DNA from: Actinophytocola sp036402745
GTDB taxonomy: Bacteria > Actinomycetota > Actinomycetes > Mycobacteriales > Pseudonocardiaceae
DNA length: 32,986 bases
Direction of reading: 5' to 3'
Assembly (NCBI RefSeq): GCF_036402745.1
Contig: NZ_DASWSJ010000029.1
Location: forward strand, 1-32,986
Part shown: piece after piece, positions 25,822 through 32,238 of the stretch
How positions within the stretch are numbered: position 1 is the stretch's first letter
Layout of the letters: each line of letters starts with the position of its first letter
Made by a program: the position numbers and the translations under genes
The notes under the pieces: model-generated
What the model was told of the DNA's origin: nothing
Databases searched by the model: none
The model's input: the letters and a program-made list of their open reading frames with translations, nothing else

Positions 25822-26997
25822 ATGTCAGGCAAGCGCTTTCTTATGGTGTTCCTGGCCCTCCTGCTCCTCGTCGTGGGCCAGTCGATCCCTCCGGCGGCCT
25901 CGGCCGCTCCTCCGACCTTCGCCCATCCCGGCGTGCTCGTGAGCCGGTCGCAGCTGGACTTCGTCCGCGGCCGGGTCACCGCGAACGCCCAGCCGTGGAA
26001 GGCGGCGTACGACCAGATGGCGTCGAGCGCGTACGCGTCGCTGTCCCGGACGGCCAAGCCGCGCGCGGTCGTGGAGTGCGGGCCGTACTCGAACCCGAAC
26101 CTCGGCTGCACGGACGAGCGCGAGGACGCGATCGCCGCGTACACGCTCTCGCTGATGTGGTACATCACGCAGGACTCCCGCTATGCCACCAAGTCCATCC
26201 AGCTCATGGACGCGTGGTCGGCGACGATCCGCGACCACACCAACAGCAACGCGCCGCTGCAGACCGCGTGGGCCGGCTCGTCGTGGACGCGGGCCGCGGA
26301 GATCGTCCGGTACACCTACTCGAGCTGGCCCAACGCCACCCGGTTCGCCACGATGCTGCGCGACGTGTACCTGCCCGAGGTGGTCAACGGCAACGCGACC
26401 AGCAACGGCAACTGGGAGCTGACGATGATGGAGGCGACGCTCGGCATCGCGGTGTTCCTCGAGGACCGCTCGGTGTACGACCGCGCGGTGGCCAAGTACC
26501 GCACCCGGGTGCCGGCGTTCGTCTACCTGCCCTCGGACGGCGCGCTGCCGAAGCCACCGCCGAACAGCGGGATCGACACGCGCGACGAGATCATCCGGTA
26601 CTGGCAGGGCCAGTCCACGTTCGAGGCGGGCCTCACCCAGGAGACGTGCCGCGACTTCACCCACACCGGCTACGGCATCGCCTCGATCGCGAACTTCGCC
26701 GAGACGACGCGGATCCAGGGGCAGGACCTGTACCCCGAGATCGGCGAGCGGCTGCGGTACGCGCTGGGCTTCCAGTCCCGCTACGAGCTGGGCGAGGCGG
26801 CGCCGTCGTGGCTGTGCGGCGGCACGATCCACCGCGGGCTCGGCCCGGTGACCGAGGTCGGCTTCAACCAGCTGAACTTCCGCCAGGGCATCCCGATGAC
26901 GAACACCCAGACGCTGACCGAGTCCCGCCGCCCGGCCGGCACGAACAACCTGTTCGTCGCGTGGCAGACGCTCACCCACGCGCGTAACCCGAACTAG
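25822..26997 (+). CDS. Secreted alginate-lyase-family (PF05426-type) polysaccharide lyase-like protein
   Basis: 391 residues with a signal peptide (FLMVFLALLLLVVG ending PAASA-AP) and an alpha/alpha-toroid alginate-lyase domain. Characteristic stretches are HPGVLVSRSQLDFVRGRV, an Asn-rich NGNATSNGNWELTMMEA where the family has NNHG-W, and CRDFTHTGYGIASIANFAE with likely catalytic His/Tyr. It may cleave uronic-acid polymers such as alginate or pectin-like glycans outside the cell. ATG 25822 gives the best signal peptide; no ribosome site precedes it, so the mRNA may be leaderless. A dre-like palindrome lies just upstream. The stop overlaps the convergent TetR stop by three bases. Confidence 0.85.
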   Translation: MSGKRFLMVFLALLLLVVGQSIPPAASAAPPTFAHPGVLVSRSQLDFVRGRVTANAQPWKAAYDQMASSAYASLSRTAKPRAVVECGPYSNPNLGCTDEREDAIAAYTLSLMWYITQDSRYATKSIQLMDAWSATIRDHTNSNAPLQTAWAGSSWTRAAEIVRYTYSSWPNATRFATMLRDVYLPEVVNGNATSNGNWELTMMEATLGIAVFLEDRSVYDRAVAKYRTRVPAFVYLPSDGALPKPPPNSGIDTRDEIIRYWQGQSTFEAGLTQETCRDFTHTGYGIASIANFAETTRIQGQDLYPEIGERLRYALGFQSRYELGEAAPSWLCGGTIHRGLGPVTEVGFNQLNFRQGIPMTNTQTLTESRRPAGTNNLFVAWQTLTHARNPN

Positions 26998-27569
26998 AGG
27001 TCGAGCAACGCGGACACGCCGTGGACCACCAGGTCCTCGGCGTGCCGCGGCAGCCGCCGGCCGCGGTGGCGGCGGACGAGCGAGTACGGCAGGTCCACAG
27101 TGGCCAGTCGGACGAGGTCGACACCCTGCGCGGTGGTGTCCCCCAGGCGGCCGGCCAGGGCGCGGACCGCGCGGGCGACCCCGCGGTTGGCGCGGGCGAG
27201 CCGGTCGCGCTCCTCGTCCGGCCAGGCGTCCGCGCCGAAGTCGTGGGCGCCGTAGAGCAGGATCGTGGTGTCGGTGGGGTTGGCCCGGCTCCACGCGACC
27301 ACGTGCCGCGCGGCCGCCCGCGCCGCGTCGCCGGGGTCGGGCGCGGTCAGCGCGTCGAGGAAGCCGGCCTGGAACCGTTCGACGGACCGCAGCCACAGCG
27401 CGGCCAGCAGCGCGGGGTGGGTCGGGAACCGGTGGTAGACCGACCCGCTCGGCGCCTCGGCCCCCCGCGCGACGGCCGCCATCGTGACCCCGCCCGGCCC
27501 CTCCGTCGCCGCCAGCCCGGCGGCGACGTCCAGCAGCCGGTCCGCGTCGTGCCGTGGTGGTCTGCCCAT
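26994..27569 (-). CDS. TetR-family transcriptional regulator
   Basis: 191 residues. The TetR HTH reads VTMAAVARGAEAPSGSVYHRF (about 28-48), followed by a helical ligand domain (ALLAALWLRSVERFQAGFL). It diverges from the SRPBCC gene at 27609 across 39 bases that hold a TAGAG/CTCTA repeat and that gene's -10 box, so it most likely represses its neighbour and possibly itself. ATG 27569 follows GGGGAG closely. Confidence 0.92.
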   Translation of the reverse strand: MGRPPRHDADRLLDVAAGLAATEGPGGVTMAAVARGAEAPSGSVYHRFPTHPALLAALWLRSVERFQAGFLDALTAPDPGDAARAAARHVVAWSRANPTDTTILLYGAHDFGADAWPDEERDRLARANRGVARAVRALAGRLGDTTAQGVDLVRLATVDLPYSLVRRHRGRRLPRHAEDLVVHGVSALLDL

Positions 27570-27578
27570 GGCTCCCCA

Positions 27579-27601
27579 TTCTAGAGAGCACCCTCTATAA
27601 T
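27579..27601 (+). promoter_or_regulatory. TATAAT promoter with overlapping TetR operator candidate
   Basis: A consensus TATAAT (27596-27601) lies seven bases before the ATG at 27609, so the SRPBCC mRNA is probably leaderless. No clear -35 box is seen. TAGAG, six bases, CTCTA (about 27582-27597) form an inverted repeat that overlaps the -10 box, a fitting place for the divergent TetR protein. Confidence 0.55.
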
Positions 27602-27608
27602 CCTCGGC

Positions 27609-28172
27609 ATGGGCCTACCGGAGATCTGGGGTGCCACGCCGGCGGAGATCGCCGACCACTACCCGTGCGACGACCTTGTGCCCGGGCCGACCGAGTCCTG
27701 GTTCCGCGCGGTCGACGTCGACGCCTCGCCGGCGGCGGTGTACCGCTGGCTGTGCCAGCTGCGAGTGGCGCCGTACAGCTACGACCTGATCGACAACCTC
27801 GGCCGGCGCAGCCCGCGCACGCTCACGCCGGGCCTCAGCGCACTCGCCGTCGGCCAGCGCGTGGCGACGATCTTCACCCTCGTCGACTTCGTCCCCGGCC
27901 GGGAGCTGACGCTGCGCCTCACCGACCGCCAGGGGCTGCGAATGTTCGGCGACCTGGCGATCACCTACCGCGCCACGGCCTCGACGCACCCGGTTCCTGA
28001 CCGGTCACCCCGGCCGACGCCAGGCCGGCTGGTCGCGAAGCTCGCGGTGTCCGCCACCCCGCGCTCCTACCTCCGGCGCCGCCTCCTCGCGTGGGGCGAC
28101 CTGGTGATGATGCGCCGCCAGCTCCACAACCTGGCGCACCTGGCCGGGTCCTCGACCGATCTGGTCGCCTGA
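27609..28172 (+). CDS. SRPBCC-family (polyketide cyclase/START-like) protein
   Basis: 187 residues. An SRPBCC beta-helix grip is indicated by WFRAVDVDASPAAVYRWLCQ, PYSYDLIDNLGRRSPR and GQRVATIFTLVDFVPGREL, the pattern of actinobacterial SRPBCC proteins next to TetR genes. It probably binds a hydrophobic ligand; no catalytic assignment is possible. It is divergent from its likely repressor. Confidence 0.85.
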   Translation: MGLPEIWGATPAEIADHYPCDDLVPGPTESWFRAVDVDASPAAVYRWLCQLRVAPYSYDLIDNLGRRSPRTLTPGLSALAVGQRVATIFTLVDFVPGRELTLRLTDRQGLRMFGDLAITYRATASTHPVPDRSPRPTPGRLVAKLAVSATPRSYLRRRLLAWGDLVMMRRQLHNLAHLAGSSTDLVA

Positions 28173-28209
28173 GTCCACACACCCGACCTGCGGGGAAATC
28201 GCCGTCCCA

Positions 28210-28255
28210 CTTACCGACAAGATTTTTATTCTTGACAATTAGATTTGTCGGTGAG
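28210..28255. promoter_or_regulatory. AT-rich control region with GACAA/TTGTC repeats and a TTGACA box
   Basis: ACCGACAA (28213-28220) and TTGTCGGT (28245-28252) are perfect inverted repeats, extended by CT/AG outside. A third half site, TTGACAA (28232-28238), pairs with TTTGTC to make a closer palindrome. TTGACA at 28232-28237 is a consensus -35 box; the -10 box is not clear. It probably controls the DoxX-like/DUF1801 pair through a MarR-like or similar repressor that is not encoded nearby. Confidence 0.5.
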
Positions 28256-28305
28256 ACGGTGTGTCCGAAGCGCCGAGACGGCGCCGGACACCGGGAGGAC
28301 CCGTC

Positions 28306-28707
28306 ATGACCACCGTCACCGCCACCCAGCCCCGCACCGCCAACCTGAGCCGCGCCGGCACCGTGATCAGCGTCCTCGTCGGCGCGTTCCTGCTCTTCGA
28401 CGCCGTGATCCATGTGCTGCGCATCGGCCCGGTGGTCGAGTCCTTCGCCGACCTCGGCTTCCCCGCGGGCGCCGCGGTCCCGATCGGCGTGCTGGAGCTG
28501 GCCTGCCTCGCCCTGTACGCGATCCCCCGCACCTCGGTACTCGGCGCGATCCTGCTCACCGGCTACCTCGGCGGCGCGGTCTGCGCCCACGTCCGCGTCG
28601 AGGCGCCGCTGCTGTCCACCGCGCTCTTCCCGGTCTACGTCGGCATCGCCGTGTGGGCCGGCCTCTACCTCCGCAACGCCAAGCTCCGCGACCTCCTGAC
28701 CAAGTAA
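28306..28707 (+). CDS. DoxX-like family membrane protein
   Basis: 133 residues with four membrane helices (VISVLVGAFLLFDAVIHVL, VPIGVLELACLALYAI, LGAILLTGYLGGAVCAH, FPVYVGIAVWAGLYL). This is the DoxX_2 pattern, including H-V-R after helix three. Function is uncertain; relatives occur near oxidative-stress and reductase genes. ATG 28306 has GGGAGG eight bases upstream. It is followed after 12 bases by the DUF1801 gene, an arrangement suggesting one mRNA. Confidence 0.88.
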   Translation: MTTVTATQPRTANLSRAGTVISVLVGAFLLFDAVIHVLRIGPVVESFADLGFPAGAAVPIGVLELACLALYAIPRTSVLGAILLTGYLGGAVCAHVRVEAPLLSTALFPVYVGIAVWAGLYLRNAKLRDLLTK

Positions 28708-28719
28708 GGAACGATCACC

Positions 28720-29028
28720 ATGACCACCACCACGGTCGACGAGTACCTGACCGCCCTCCCCGAGAGCCTCCGCCCGGTCGGCGACGCCCTGTGCGGCCTC
28801 CTCGACACGACGCTCGCCCACGCCACCGGCCGGATGTGGCACGGGCATCCCGTGTGGATGGTCGGCAAGACCCCGGTCGCCGGCTTCAAGGCCTACCGCC
28901 GGTACGTGACCTTCATGGTGTGGCGCGGTCCCCGCGTCGGCGAGTCGGTCAAGGTCGGCTCCGTCGGGGAGGTCGAACTGGTCGCGTTCACCACCTGGCT
29001 CGCGGAGGCCGAGCCGCTCGCCGCCTGA
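28720..29028 (+). CDS. DUF1801-domain protein
   Basis: 102 residues (VDEYLTALPESLRPVGDALC, MWHGHPVWMVGKTPVAGFKA, YVTFMVWRG) typical of the YdhG/DUF1801 family of small proteins with no settled function. AAGGAA lies about eight bases before the ATG. It is probably co-transcribed with the DoxX-like gene. Past the TGA the same frame continues into a fragment that looks like an unrelated protein tail. Confidence 0.88.
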   Translation: MTTTTVDEYLTALPESLRPVGDALCGLLDTTLAHATGRMWHGHPVWMVGKTPVAGFKAYRRYVTFMVWRGPRVGESVKVGSVGEVELVAFTTWLAEAEPLAA

Positions 29029-29202
29029 GTCGCCGAACTGCTCCGCCGGGTGGAGCGACCGACGCCGACCCGGTACGCGGTGGCGTCCATGGCCGGCGGC
29101 ACGCGCTACGACCCGACCGCGATCCGCTCCATCGGCTACACACCGCACGTCGACCTGGACACCGCGCTCGACCGGGCCCTGGCCCCGCGCGGCGCCGTGC
29201 CG
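29029..29202 (+). pseudogene. C-terminal fragment resembling an NAD-dependent epimerase/dehydratase
   Basis: Directly after the DUF1801 stop, the same frame keeps strong coding bias for about 58 codons: VAELLRRVERPTPTRYAVAS, then GGTRYDPTAIRSIGYTPHVD and LDTALDRALA. The last part resembles the end of short-chain epimerases, where a substrate-side RYD/RFD segment precedes G-Y-x-P. There is no start, no body of the enzyme and no stop before a 7-bp tandem repeat. It reads as the tail of a deleted gene. The family is a tentative match by eye. Confidence 0.45.
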
Positions 29203-29205
29203 GGT

Positions 29206-29233
29206 GGTCAGCGGTCAGCGGTCAGTGGTCAGC
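29206..29233. repeat. Tandem 7-bp repeat, four copies of GGTCAGC
   Basis: GGTCAGC, GGTCAGC, GGTCAGT, GGTCAGC follow one another without gaps. They cover the junction between the epimerase-like fragment and the end of the minus-strand membrane protein, including its TGA stop at 29231-29229. Slippage at a deletion join is one explanation. Confidence 0.85.
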
Positions 29234-29633
29234 GGCGGGGTGAGCCGTCCCGGCGGCGGCCGACGAGGAAGACGATCAGCAGGATGAGCGCACAGGCCAG
29301 CGCGATGCCCGGGCCGAACACGAGACCGATGACCGTGAGCATGGCGGCGACGGCCAGGACCAGCAGCAACGCCGAGCGCAGCGTGGCGGCCCAGTCGCCG
29401 ACGACCCGCTCCGCGAGCACCAGCCAGTCGTCCCGCGACGTGGGCAGCACGGCGGCGCGACGGTGCCGGTGCGCGGGAAACACCTCGACCGACGGCGGTG
29501 ACTCCTGCTCGGAGTCCAGGTCGGCGAGGGCGGTGAGCCGCACGGTCCGACGGCCGGCGGACTTCTTCGGGGGCGTGTCGATCGGCGTTTTCTCTTCTGG
29601 TGTCGGTGCGGTGCCGGGTCTTAAGCTGGTCAC
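29229..29633 (-). CDS. Small membrane protein of unknown function
   Basis: 134 residues. A soluble, charged N-terminal half (KTPIDTPPKKSAGRRTVRLT, ALADLDSEQESPPSVEV) is followed by WLVLAERVVGDWAATLRSA and two close membrane helices (LLLVLAVAAMLTVIGLVF, ALACALILLIVFLV), ending in RRRDGSPRR. No family was recognised. GTG 29633 is chosen because coding bias begins there; GAAAGG lies ten bases upstream. An open frame extends to 29777 but has poor codon use and contains an 11-bp hairpin. Confidence 0.7.
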   Translation of the reverse strand: MTSLRPGTAPTPEEKTPIDTPPKKSAGRRTVRLTALADLDSEQESPPSVEVFPAHRHRRAAVLPTSRDDWLVLAERVVGDWAATLRSALLLVLAVAAMLTVIGLVFGPGIALACALILLIVFLVGRRRDGSPRR

Positions 29634-29695
29634 CGTTCTGGGCCCTTTCGATCTGTTCGCATGTGGACTCGGTCGCCTGGACCACGGGACATCAC

Positions 29696-29723
29696 GTGGC
29701 TCCCTGTGCCAGCAGGGAGCCAC
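29696..29723. terminator. Perfect 11-bp hairpin, possible terminator or attenuator
   Basis: GTGGCTCCCTG (29696-29706), loop TGCCAG, CAGGGAGCCAC (29713-29723). It lies 63-90 bases before the minus-strand membrane protein start, so in that direction it would sit in a 5' UTR and could attenuate. No T-run follows in either direction. Confidence 0.55.
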
Positions 29724-30201
29724 TTCAGCATCGTCGGTGTGTTGTGTCGGCCCCCCGGCTTGTCCGTTCATCATCACCGATTGATCTTGTTATCGCGCCG
29801 TGACCCCTCCGGCCAAGCGATGAACGGTGCGTATCCGTCGGCGAGCGGAAGAACTGCAACATGCAAACCGACGGGGGAACATGCAGGTGCACATGCATAC
29901 GACCAGTGCGTGTTCACCTGCGATTTCCTTACTGTGAACCCAAACGGGTGACAAATCCACCCTCACCTGCGAGTGAAGTGGTGATCGAGTCTGTTTCTCG
30001 ACTTTCGTCACGCTCCGAAGTCAGAAGTGATCGATCACACGCGGCAACCCCCTCGGAAACAGTTGACTCCGGTGCGTCGTCGAGATCGCAAATTGCATCG
30101 TGCAAAACCCGCCTCGGCGCTGCCCGAAAAGACCGGCAGGTCATCCGGTAAACGTCATTCCGTATACACGGCCGCCCGAACCGGACACCTACGCTGACGA
30201 C
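29724..30201. other. Gene-free, AT-richer intergenic stretch with ATGCA repeats
   Basis: No frame here has actinobacterial codon bias. The stretch has AACATGCA twice (in GCAACATGCAAACC and GGAACATGCAGGTG), then CACATGCAT, and further on TTGCATCGTGCAAA. GTGATCGATCAC (30027-30038) is a perfect 12-bp palindrome. Base composition is visibly less GC-rich than the flanks. It may hold promoters for the flanking genes, a small RNA or recently acquired DNA; none can be assigned. TACGCT at 30190-30195 lies six bases before the ATG at 30202 and may be a -10 box for a leaderless mRNA. Confidence 0.5.
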
Positions 30202-31170
30202 ATGCGGATCGTCTCGTTGCTGCCGGCCGCCACGGACCTCGTCGCCGAGCTCGGGCGGCTCGCAGACCTCGTGGGGCGGACACACGAGTGCGACTGGCCG
30301 GCGGAGGTCGCCTCGGTTCCGGTCGTCACCAGCAGCGAGGTGGACGCCGAGCGGATGTCGAGCCGGGAGATCTCCGCCGCGGTCGGCGCCGGGCACCGGG
30401 GCTCGTCGCTCTACGGGCTGGACGCCGAGGCGCTCGCCGGGCTCGCGCCGGACCTCGTGCTCACCCAGGACCTGTGCGAGGTCTGCGCGGTCTCCTACCG
30501 CAGGGTCTCCGAGGCGGTGCGGGTGCTGGACGCCGGCCCGCGAGTGCTCAGCCTCGAACCACGCACGCTCGCCGAGGTGCTCGACTGCCTGCGCGTGGTC
30601 GGCGACGCGCTCGGCGTGCCGGACGTCGCCGCCGCCCGCACGGCCGCGTTGGAACGACGACTCGCGGAGGTGCGCCGCCGGGTCGCCGGCCGGACGCGCC
30701 CGCGGGTGCTGGCGGTCGAGTGGCTCGACCCCGTGTGGCCGGCCGGGCACTGGGTGCCCGAGCAGATCGGGCTCGCCGGCGGCGTGCCGCTGCTCGCCGG
30801 CGCGGGCGAGCACACCAGCGCCGTCGAGTGGCCGCGGGTGCTCGAGGCCCGTCCCGACGTGATCGTGTTGCTGCCGTGCGGTTTCCCGCCCGACCGGACC
30901 CGCGCGGAGCTGGCCCTGCTGACCGACCGGCCCGGCTGGGCGGACCTGCCGGCGGTGCGCGCGGGTGCGGTGTGGGTGCTCGACGGCCCGGCCTACTTCA
31001 ACCGGCCGGGCCCGCGGGTGGTGCGGGGCGCCGAGGTGCTCGCCCAGGTGCTGCACGGCGGGTACCCCGACGTCACCGCGGCCGAGGCCGCGCCGGTCAC
31101 TCCTCCTCGGCCGGGAACTCCTCCTCCGACGGGAACCGGGCGGACCACCACGGCGTCCAGCGCTCCTTGA
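30202..31170 (+). CDS. Cobalamin-binding (BtuF-like) protein without signal peptide
   Basis: 322 residues of the BtuF/FecB helical-backbone fold with MRIVSLLPAATDLVAELG at the very start, GRTHECDWPAEV, and LTQDLCEVCAVSYRRV. These motifs mark the cytoplasmic 'cobalamin-binding protein' group rather than exported lipoproteins, as no signal peptide is present. Its role may be corrinoid binding or salvage; the window also has B12-dependent metH and a B12-binding MerR. The last 25 codons (from PVTPPRPG) lose the G/C third-position bias and overlap the convergent SRPBCC gene by 74 bases, so the original stop near 31098 may have been lost. Confidence 0.82.
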   Translation: MRIVSLLPAATDLVAELGRLADLVGRTHECDWPAEVASVPVVTSSEVDAERMSSREISAAVGAGHRGSSLYGLDAEALAGLAPDLVLTQDLCEVCAVSYRRVSEAVRVLDAGPRVLSLEPRTLAEVLDCLRVVGDALGVPDVAAARTAALERRLAEVRRRVAGRTRPRVLAVEWLDPVWPAGHWVPEQIGLAGGVPLLAGAGEHTSAVEWPRVLEARPDVIVLLPCGFPPDRTRAELALLTDRPGWADLPAVRAGAVWVLDGPAYFNRPGPRVVRGAEVLAQVLHGGYPDVTAAEAAPVTPPRPGTPPPTGTGRTTTASSAP

Positions 31171-31816
31171 GCTCGGCGAACCTCGCGTCGTCGAGGCCGT
31201 AGGTCGAGAGGATCGCCATCGCGGTGCCGTCCGGCCTGTCCTCGGTGGGGCCGGCGGACGACACGACGAGCAGCCCGTCGCCCCAGGCGTCGACGGTGAT
31301 GCCGAGCTGGTGCTCGGAGCGGAACCAGACCTCGCCCTTGGCATGCTCGCCGAGCAGTGACGTCTCCACCGTCGGGCCCGCGGGCAGGCCGAGCTCGCCG
31401 ACGACCGAGCGGCCGGACTCGTTGCTGCCGGCGAAGAACAGCGTCCGGCGGGCCGCGCCGGGCTGGCGCTCGACGGCGAACCTCAGCTGGTGCAGGAAGG
31501 TGATCCAGCCCTCGGTGATCTCGGCGTAGTAGGCGTCCCAGTCCGGGTTGGACCCGCGCGGTGCGCGCGTGAGCGCGACGCGGGTGGCGTCGCCGTCGGC
31601 CTCGAGCCGGATGACGTCACCGCCCTGGACGTCGAGCGTGCGGGCGCTCGCGTCCTCGGTGATCTCCGTGAAGTAGATGAGGTCGATCTCGTCGTCGAGG
31701 CCGTCGTAGTCCCAGCCGTGCCAGTGGCGGATGGTCTCCTTGTCGCGCAAGGCATGCCACACGGTGTCCACCGGAGCGGCGACGGTGACCTCGATCCGCG
31801 GCGCGTTGTCGCTCAT
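31097..31816 (-). CDS. SRPBCC (AHSA1-like) domain protein
   Basis: 239 residues. The N-terminal SRPBCC/AHSA1 unit reads RIEVTVAAPVDTVWHALRD then IRHWHGWDYDGLDDEID. A second SRPBCC-like half follows (TVETSLLGEHAKGEVWFRSE, WGDGLLVVSSAG), with an acidic tail ending PAEEE. ATG 31816 has GAGGAGAGG five bases upstream. Such genes are often paired with an ArsR regulator, and the remains of one lie 11 bases upstream on the same strand. Function is unknown; lipid or small-molecule binding is likely. Confidence 0.88.
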   Translation of the reverse strand: MSDNAPRIEVTVAAPVDTVWHALRDKETIRHWHGWDYDGLDDEIDLIYFTEITEDASARTLDVQGGDVIRLEADGDATRVALTRAPRGSNPDWDAYYAEITEGWITFLHQLRFAVERQPGAARRTLFFAGSNESGRSVVGELGLPAGPTVETSLLGEHAKGEVWFRSEHQLGITVDAWGDGLLVVSSAGPTEDRPDGTAMAILSTYGLDDARFAELKERWTPWWSARFPSEEEFPAEEE

Positions 31817-31827
31817 GGGTCCTCTCC

Positions 31828-32152
31828 TCAGTTCTCCGCAGGGGCCGGATGACCGTCGACGACCATCCGGCAGGGGCGCCCGTCGGTGAACGCGTGCACG
31901 TCGCCGGGATGCCCGAACCGCACCTCGGCCTCGACGGTGAACGCGCGCAGCCGCTTGCCCTCGGCGGCCGCGGCGGCCCGCATCCGCGCTGCTCCACCTC
32001 GCCCGCGATCATCATGGTGGGGTCAACGACGAAGGGGCTGGGCGGGTGCGCAGAATCCGCTCCACACAGCCACGTCGTGGTCTCTCCTCGACCAAACCGG
32101 CCTTCTCCAGCGCTCTCAGGTGGTGGTTCAGGCGTTGCCTGGGGAGGTTCAC
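31828..32152 (-). pseudogene. Decayed ArsR-family regulator (at least two frameshifts)
   Basis: Read in three successive minus-strand frames, the segment rebuilds an ArsR-type protein. From 32152 it gives VNLPRQRLNHHLRALEKAGL, VEERPRRGCVERILR (recognition helix and wing). After a shift near 32048 it gives PFVVDPTMMIAGEVEQ. After another near 32005 it gives ARMRAAAAAEGKRLRAFTVE, FGHPGDVHAFTDGRP and CRMVVDGHPAPAEN, ending at TGA 31828-31830. The first helices of the HTH cannot be found upstream, so the N terminus is lost too. It stands where the ArsR partner of the SRPBCC gene is expected. Several sequencing errors are a less likely alternative. Confidence 0.7.
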
Positions 32153-32238
32153 TCTCTCCCCCCGCCACCCTGTGGAGCAAGCCTCTGTGCTGCTCGCTTC
32201 GCTTCGCGCCGGGTGGTCCTGCTCTCTTGTCAGACTCC

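Noticed and set aside
30027..30038. GTGATCGATCAC as a CRP-type site
   Set aside because: The half sites are separated by four bases, not the six expected (TGTGA-N6-TCACA), and no Crp target gene is adjacent.
29861..30151. A 96-codon plus-strand frame in the intergenic gap
   Set aside because: No third-position GC bias, no ribosome site, no recognisable motif; it lies in AT-richer repeat-bearing DNA.
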